Source: JAPYTK01 sp964401935 (GTDB taxonomy: Bacteria > Myxococcota_A > Polyangia > Polyangiales > Polyangiaceae). Taken from it: a stretch of 64,000 nucleotides of DNA. Below, piece by piece: positions 59,601-64,000 of the stretch. A model generated the notes under the pieces. It was not told the DNA's origin, searched no databases, and saw only the letters and a program-made list of their open reading frames with translations. Where the stretch lies: NCBI GenBank assembly GCA_964401935.1, contig CAYOAL010000024.1, forward strand, positions 20,066 to 84,065. Direction: 5' to 3'. The translations under genes and the position numbers were made by a program. Every line of letters starts with the position of its first letter. The stretch's first letter is position 1.

Positions 59601-61070
59601 CGAGGGGTCACCCTCGTAGGCCTGTAGATACTCCGCGGCGAGATCGAACAGGCCCCGATCGAGCAGGTTGTGAATCTCGGCCACGTCGAGCTTCACGCCG
59701 CGAGGCACGGGCACGCTGCCGAGATACCCCTCCACGTCCTCGATCGACACGACGGGCTTGCCCTCCAGCGTGTCGACCGCCGCGCGCATGAGGCCAGGGA
59801 GCCGCCCCGCGCGGGCCACGATGTACCGCACGAGCTTGTCGCTCAGCGACGGGATCATCCGGTGGACGAGCTCCGCGGCGAGCTCGGCATCGAGCCCGGG
59901 CACCTGGAGCAAGCCAAAGGTGGCGCCGGGGAGGCTGTGGCGATTCGCCTCCGAAGACACCACCAACAGGAGCCGCGCCCCGCGCTGTCGCAACGCGTCG
60001 AGCCGCTCGAGCTCCTCCTGCGTCCGCGTCTCGGCGTCGTCGACGATGAAGACCATCTCCTTCGGATCCCTACCGTCCACGATCACGTCGAGCGCGACGT
60101 CGAACTCCTTGGCGTCGCGATCGATGAGTCCCACCGCCACGCCCCCCACCCCGAGCGCCCACGACACGCGCCGTACGAGCGTGCTCGCCCCCGCACCATG
60201 GGGCGCGCTCACCACCAAGCCCGCGCTTGGGGCCATCGCCTGGATGGCGCGGAGCAGCTCCTCCGCGATGGCCTCGACCCCGACGATCGACCACACGCGA
60301 CCTCCGTTCCGCACGTCGGGGGCCTCGAGGCGAGCCGCTCGACGCAGCGCCTCCGCGAACTCATCGGCGCTCGGGAACCGATCCGCGGGCTGGTCACGCG
60401 TCGCGCGCTCGACCACCGCCGTCACCGCCGCCCGCATCGCCTCGGTGAGGCTGCCCCCCGCGTGGTGCAGCACCTCTTCGGCGGTCGCCCCCAAGGCGAA
60501 CACCTCGGCCTGTGGCGTGAGCGGCTCGCCGCAGAAGAGCTCCGGGGCTGCGTACCGCGGCGTCAGGCCTTCGGGTTTGGAGCCACCTTCTTGCCACGGC
60601 GCGGCCAGACCCAGATCCACGAGCGTCGCGCTGCCATCGGGACCGACGATGATGTTGGCCGGCTTGATGTCCCCGTGCAGGAGCAGCGACCGATGGAGTC
60701 GCGTCACCAAGTCGGCGGCCTGGGCCACCACCGAGAGCGCCGCGCGCACCGAACCGTCACCGTCGAGCAGGTCGGCGAGGCTCCGCCCCTCCACCAGCTC
60801 CCGCACCATGAAGGCCCGATCGCTCCCGGGGAGCCGCCCGAAGTGCAGCACCCGCGGCACGCCCAGACCTTCGATGCCCGACAGCAAGGTCGCCTCCCGC
60901 ACGAGGGCCATCATCTCCGCCTCGTCGGCCCGTTCGCGCAGGAGCTTCAGCGCGATGGTGGCTCCGCTGAGCCGGTCGCGCGCCGCCCAGACCTCGCCTC
61001 CACCGCCCTTGCCGAGCTGCTCGATCGGCTCGTAACGAGCTGGAAACTGATTCGTTGTTTTTGCAGCCAA
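56622..61070 (-). CDS. Kinase-NTPase-TPR-GAF-sigma-54 activator fusion
   Basis: The predicted protein has 1482 residues. A Ser/Thr kinase-like domain fills about 12-265: Gly loop 20-26, Lys42, H132-G-D-I-K-P-A-N instead of H-R-D, and D152-L-G instead of D-F-G. A STAND-type NTPase-like part follows (about 270-460; weak Walker A APHGAGASTLV), then TPR-like repeats (480-960), a GAF domain (about 975-1130), a coiled coil, and the sigma-54 AAA+ core (about 1165-1400) with G-E-S-G-T-G-K-E, R-G-A-F-T-G-A and I-L-L-D-E-I. The C-terminus is a Fis-type helix-turn-helix. The start is a TTG at 61070 with GAGGA six bases upstream. It would join a sensor kinase-like input to sigma-54 transcription in one chain. 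Gene next to it is the divergent alpha/beta hydrolase. Confidence 0.92.
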   Translation of the reverse strand: MAAKTTNQFPARYEPIEQLGKGGGGEVWAARDRLSGATIALKLLRERADEAEMMALVREATLLSGIEGLGVPRVLHFGRLPGSDRAFMVRELVEGRSLADLLDGDGSVRAALSVVAQAADLVTRLHRSLLLHGDIKPANIIVGPDGSATLVDLGLAAPWQEGGSKPEGLTPRYAAPELFCGEPLTPQAEVFALGATAEEVLHHAGGSLTEAMRAAVTAVVERATRDQPADRFPSADEFAEALRRAARLEAPDVRNGGRVWSIVGVEAIAEELLRAIQAMAPSAGLVVSAPHGAGASTLVRRVSWALGVGGVAVGLIDRDAKEFDVALDVIVDGRDPKEMVFIVDDAETRTQEELERLDALRQRGARLLLVVSSEANRHSLPGATFGLLQVPGLDAELAAELVHRMIPSLSDKLVRYIVARAGRLPGLMRAAVDTLEGKPVVSIEDVEGYLGSVPVPRGVKLDVAEIHNLLDRGLFDLAAEYLQAYEGDPSVRVGLARAKLAIGRAKAQDALRELKRIQSDLSQDGEEVALWHLEKARAHLRAGEYDDAETHAGLTLTRLGASVLGEVAAGKLPDNDGASIGPRVAEALAVCGLAQSLSARHEDATRTLRRGVDVARGTGDERVLAITLGSLAFALQRVEKLDEAQAANEEALALAESAGDAGHVATTRLNLGGIAKMRGDVAAAIKHLEAAVDMGRRSGRHSTVRQALFNLANLDLYLGRQARAQSSTDALTKERSSLPEGQQAQLLGLEAELAALAGDMDTAQERCLACATLYEHLRRSVDAAEARLELVLFAVRAPNPNLALLQEELFKAESLLGDSGAHRALLLQARGRVAQLAGELEQAKAAFDEAVETAEASMQREWSWRSLAARSDVHRALGDDAAVEADRRAALAVLEEIAQSLPRDLREVYWNEPRRRVLRQAPEPSIATASSRAVLDPTTDIDAPTQIAGLREDRLARVLEINRAIAGEHDLERLLEKVTDHAIALLYAERGFVLLRSRSDKDALSVHAARDRHGADPHARFSRSIAERVVQTGEPFVAVDAASDDRVASYVSVHSLMLRSVACVPIRSRSDVIGALYLETRLRPGGMFKDELATLSAFADQVAIAIETARLVSENRERAAQLEEANRELEAARAKLEENLGRRTEQLKTTRQSLRSAREVIRGHFGYGGIVGTSSAMRRVYAIVDRVKDADVPVLLTGESGTGKEVIARAIHNAGPRAKQKMVGVNCGAIPEHLLESELFGHMRGAFTGADRDKKGLFRELDGGTILLDEIGEMPQKMQAGLLRVLQEKVVRPVGGTREEAVNTRVIAATHRHLAEMVKSGAFREDLYYRLNVIEIRVPSLRERLEDVPMLIDHFLRLFAARYSRDRRTVSRDALKRLTSYGWPGNVRQLENVLLNAWILSDEPELLPDDFELPDDSPLAPPAGGHSEVRSRPESVDAAKEQEKDRILEALAASNWNRAKAAKLCGMPRRTFYRRLKKYNIQ

Positions 61071-61241
61071 ACGTGATCCTCGCGCGGGGAGTTTGCGCTA
61101 GTTTGTCGAGTGCGGGCAGCGAAGACTCCCGCCGCCAGTATGCGCCAATCTGTGTCGATGCAGTCGAGGACGCACCATCCGTGCGCCTCGATGAGCCAGC
61201 ATACCGCGCCATCCTGTGTCGGTTAAGTCTCCGGAACCATC

Positions 61242-62315
61242 GTGATTCTGAATAGCACCGTCGTCGAGCAGGCCATCGATGGGGACCGATTCGGCCAGTT
61301 CATCAAAGACATCGTCCTCGCGCGCCCGCGCGATGCCCACGGCAAGCGGCCCGACGTGCCCCTCGCGCTCGTCCGCAAGCGCAGCGCGAGCTCGAGCGAG
61401 ACGCGTGGGGCGCTGCTGCTCATCCACGGCTACGGACAGAACCGCTACGCGTGGCACCTCCCCTCGCGCAGCTTCGCCAACTACCTCGCCGCCGACGGCT
61501 TCGACGTGTTCAACCTCGATCTGCGGGGACACGGCCGGTCTCGGCACCTCGGCGCGCGCCCCCCGCGCGACCTCGCCGACTACGTCCGCGAAGACGTGCC
61601 CGCCGCGATCGACTCGGTGCAGCGCATCTCGGGACACGAGCGTGTGTTCCTCGTCGGTCACTCGCTCGGCGGTCTGATCAGCTACGCCGCCGCCCCCGCC
61701 ATCCCAGAACACGTCGCCGGCATCATCACGCTCGGGAGCCCCTATCACTTCACACGCGGCTCGCGGTTTCTCGAGTGGGTGGGCAGCGCGCTGCTCGCCG
61801 TCGACAGGGCCGTGCACATCGATGACGGGCTGCCCCTGAAGAACGTCGGCGAGGTGATGCGCCTGTTGCGCGTGTTCGTGGAGAGCCCGGTCTTCCCCCT
61901 CCCCATCCGCGGCTACGCGCCCAAGTCGCTCGAGCCGCGGATCCTCGGTCAGCACATGTCGCTGGCGATGGATCGAGGGAGCGTGGCGGTGATGCGGTCG
62001 CTGTTCTTGCGCGCCGCCGAGGCGCGCGCGAGCGGGCACCGCCTCGGCGTGCTCTACGGCTTCGCGTCCGCCTTCGAGGCGCTCGACGTGCCGTTGCTGA
62101 TCGTCGCTGGCTCGGAGGACGGCCTCGCCCCTCCGGAAGCGGTGCGCCCGGCGTACGAGCGCTCGACGTCGTCCGACAAGACGTATCGCGTGTTCCCACG
62201 GGGACACATCGACATCCTGGTGGGCCGCGACGCCCCGCTCACGATCTGGCCGTTGGTGCTCTCGTGGGTCAAGCGGCGCGCCGAGGCCGCCGCGCAGCGA
62301 GAAGTGGTAGCCTGA
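61242..62315 (+). CDS. Alpha/beta hydrolase
   Basis: The predicted protein has 357 residues and the alpha/beta hydrolase fold. The oxyanion strand L-L-L-I-H-G-Y-G near 59-66 is followed by D-L-R-G-H-G-R-S, then the nucleophile elbow G-H-S-L-G-G (Ser near 141), Asp in A-G-S-E-D-G near 291 and His in R-G-H-I-D-I-L near 322. No signal peptide. It may be an esterase or lipase, but the substrate is not evident. The start GTG at 61242 has no strong ribosome-binding site; it is divergent from the kinase-sigma-54 gene. A small gene follows after 6 nt. Confidence 0.9.
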   Translation: MILNSTVVEQAIDGDRFGQFIKDIVLARPRDAHGKRPDVPLALVRKRSASSSETRGALLLIHGYGQNRYAWHLPSRSFANYLAADGFDVFNLDLRGHGRSRHLGARPPRDLADYVREDVPAAIDSVQRISGHERVFLVGHSLGGLISYAAAPAIPEHVAGIITLGSPYHFTRGSRFLEWVGSALLAVDRAVHIDDGLPLKNVGEVMRLLRVFVESPVFPLPIRGYAPKSLEPRILGQHMSLAMDRGSVAVMRSLFLRAAEARASGHRLGVLYGFASAFEALDVPLLIVAGSEDGLAPPEAVRPAYERSTSSDKTYRVFPRGHIDILVGRDAPLTIWPLVLSWVKRRAEAAAQREVVA

Positions 62316-62321
62316 GACACG

Positions 62322-62597
62322 ATGAGCCTGAAAGACAAAGTCCTCGAGGAGGGCATGAAGCTCGCCAGCCACCCGGCGGTCGCGCCCATCCTACAAGACG
62401 AGCGGTTCATGAAGCTCTTCATGGCTGCGCTGAGCGTCCCCGGTCGACTCGAGCAGATCACCGAGGAGCAGCGAGAAAACTTCGTCCGGGTGTTTCGACT
62501 CGCCACCCGCGAAGAGGTCGACGACCTCAAGCGCACGGTCCGCTCGCTCGAGGACGAGCTCGCACGCGTCCGCGCAAACCTCGACGACGGCCCCTGA
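62322..62597 (+). CDS. Small coiled-coil protein
   Basis: The predicted protein has 91 residues. Residues 1-45 have helix MSLKDKVLEEGMKLASHPAV and a short F-M-K-L-F-M-A-A-L segment; residues 50-88 form a coiled coil with EEVDDLKRTVRSLEDELARV heptads. This length and layout resemble phasin-like or PhaM-type accessory proteins and small helical adaptors, but the sequence is too short to assign. It follows the hydrolase gene by 6 nt, so the two are probably one operon. Confidence 0.75.
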   Translation: MSLKDKVLEEGMKLASHPAVAPILQDERFMKLFMAALSVPGRLEQITEEQRENFVRVFRLATREEVDDLKRTVRSLEDELARVRANLDDGP

Positions 62598-62706
62598 GCC
62601 AACGAGCGGCGGAGTAGGCGCGAGCTACCGGCGCCCCCCGTCTCGTCGGACGCCGCAGCAAGCACCGCGCTCCGCGCGCCCGGAGCGGGCCGACGCAGAG
62701 CGCGCG

Positions 62707-62751
62707 AACGTCGAGCGCTCGGACGTCGAGCGCTCGGACGTCGAGCGCTCG
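62707..62751. repeat. 15-bp tandem repeat, three copies
   Basis: Units of GACGTCGAGCGCTCG at 62722-62736 and 62737-62751 are identical; the first (62707-62721) differs by one base at its start. Each contains the palindrome GAGCGCTC. It lies between the small coiled-coil gene and the end of prkA and could form alternative hairpins. Confidence 0.85.
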
Positions 62752-62770
62752 GGAGAGGAAGGTCCGCGCG

Positions 62771-64000
<1,230 letters not shown>

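Noticed and set aside
61071..61241. -24/-12 promoter before the kinase-sigma-54 fusion
   Set aside because: I looked for TGGC-N8-TTGC on both strands of this intergenic stretch and found no match with correct spacing.

Overview
The window is high-GC DNA from a draft assembly or MAG, since it contains one 100-N scaffold gap. It most likely comes from a myxobacterium-like member of the Myxococcota. The grounds are Hanks-type Ser/Thr kinases fused to or lying beside sigma-54 activators, many FHA domains, many lipoproteins with Gly/Ser/Thr-rich linkers after the lipobox Cys, and very strong GC bias at third codon positions. This placement is inferred from gene content; no rRNA or tRNA gene was found to confirm it.

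Layout. 1-2.4 kb: the end of a helical-repeat protein gene, a lipoprotein gene, a 123-nt nearly pure pyrimidine tract, and a small TerB-like gene. 2.4-10.8 kb: rplS with a clear promoter, then a block devoted to phospho-threonine signalling: zinc-ribbon/FHA protein, transmembrane VWA-FHA protein, PP2C phosphatase, and an ABCG-type transporter with three N-terminal FHA domains (resembling mycobacterial Rv1747). 10.8-15.4 kb: a TonB-dependent receptor that carries its own TonB C-terminal domain, with two lipoproteins. 15.5-17.4 kb: a tiny ADP-ribosyltransferase-like (HYD1-like) protein, divergent from an unknown small gene translationally coupled to a JmjC/cupin hydroxylase. 17.5-24.6 kb: a PPC-domain lipoprotein, an NCS2 permease, a long-chain acyl-CoA dehydrogenase overlapping a PgpH-like 7TM-HD phosphodiesterase gene. 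24.7-31.1 kb: a very large Pro-rich acidic protein, then folP-cdaA-cdaR overlapping each other. With the PgpH-like gene, this places both synthesis and predicted breakdown of c-di-AMP within about 9 kb.

31.1-41.5 kb: BMP-family binding protein, HEAT lipoprotein, lipid-kinase-like protein, TPR protein, a membrane Ser/Thr kinase directly downstream of an FHA-GAF-sigma-54 activator, and a second HEAT lipoprotein. 41.7-45 kb: SDR, cysQ and an aldo/keto reductase whose N-terminus is an 18-bp (hexapeptide) tandem repeat interrupted by the assembly gap. 45-49.5 kb: promoter-rpmI-rplT-pheS, a 1-kb non-coding stretch, and a sigma-70 family factor. 49.5-56.6 kb: small exported proteins, a degenerate FAH-fold protein, pyrG, xthA and a VWA lipoprotein. 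56.6-61.1 kb: a 1482-residue fusion of Ser/Thr kinase, NTPase/TPR sensor, GAF and sigma-54 AAA+ activator. 61.2-64 kb: an alpha/beta hydrolase, a small coiled-coil protein and the 3' part of prkA.

Taken together, the accessory content is dominated by protein phosphorylation (two Hanks kinases, PrkA, PP2C, seven FHA domains in five proteins), sigma-54 control (two enhancer-binding proteins) and c-di-AMP. Housekeeping genes (rplS, rpmI, rplT, pheS, pyrG, folP, xthA) are scattered among them. All functional calls are from reading the sequence; no database search was run.
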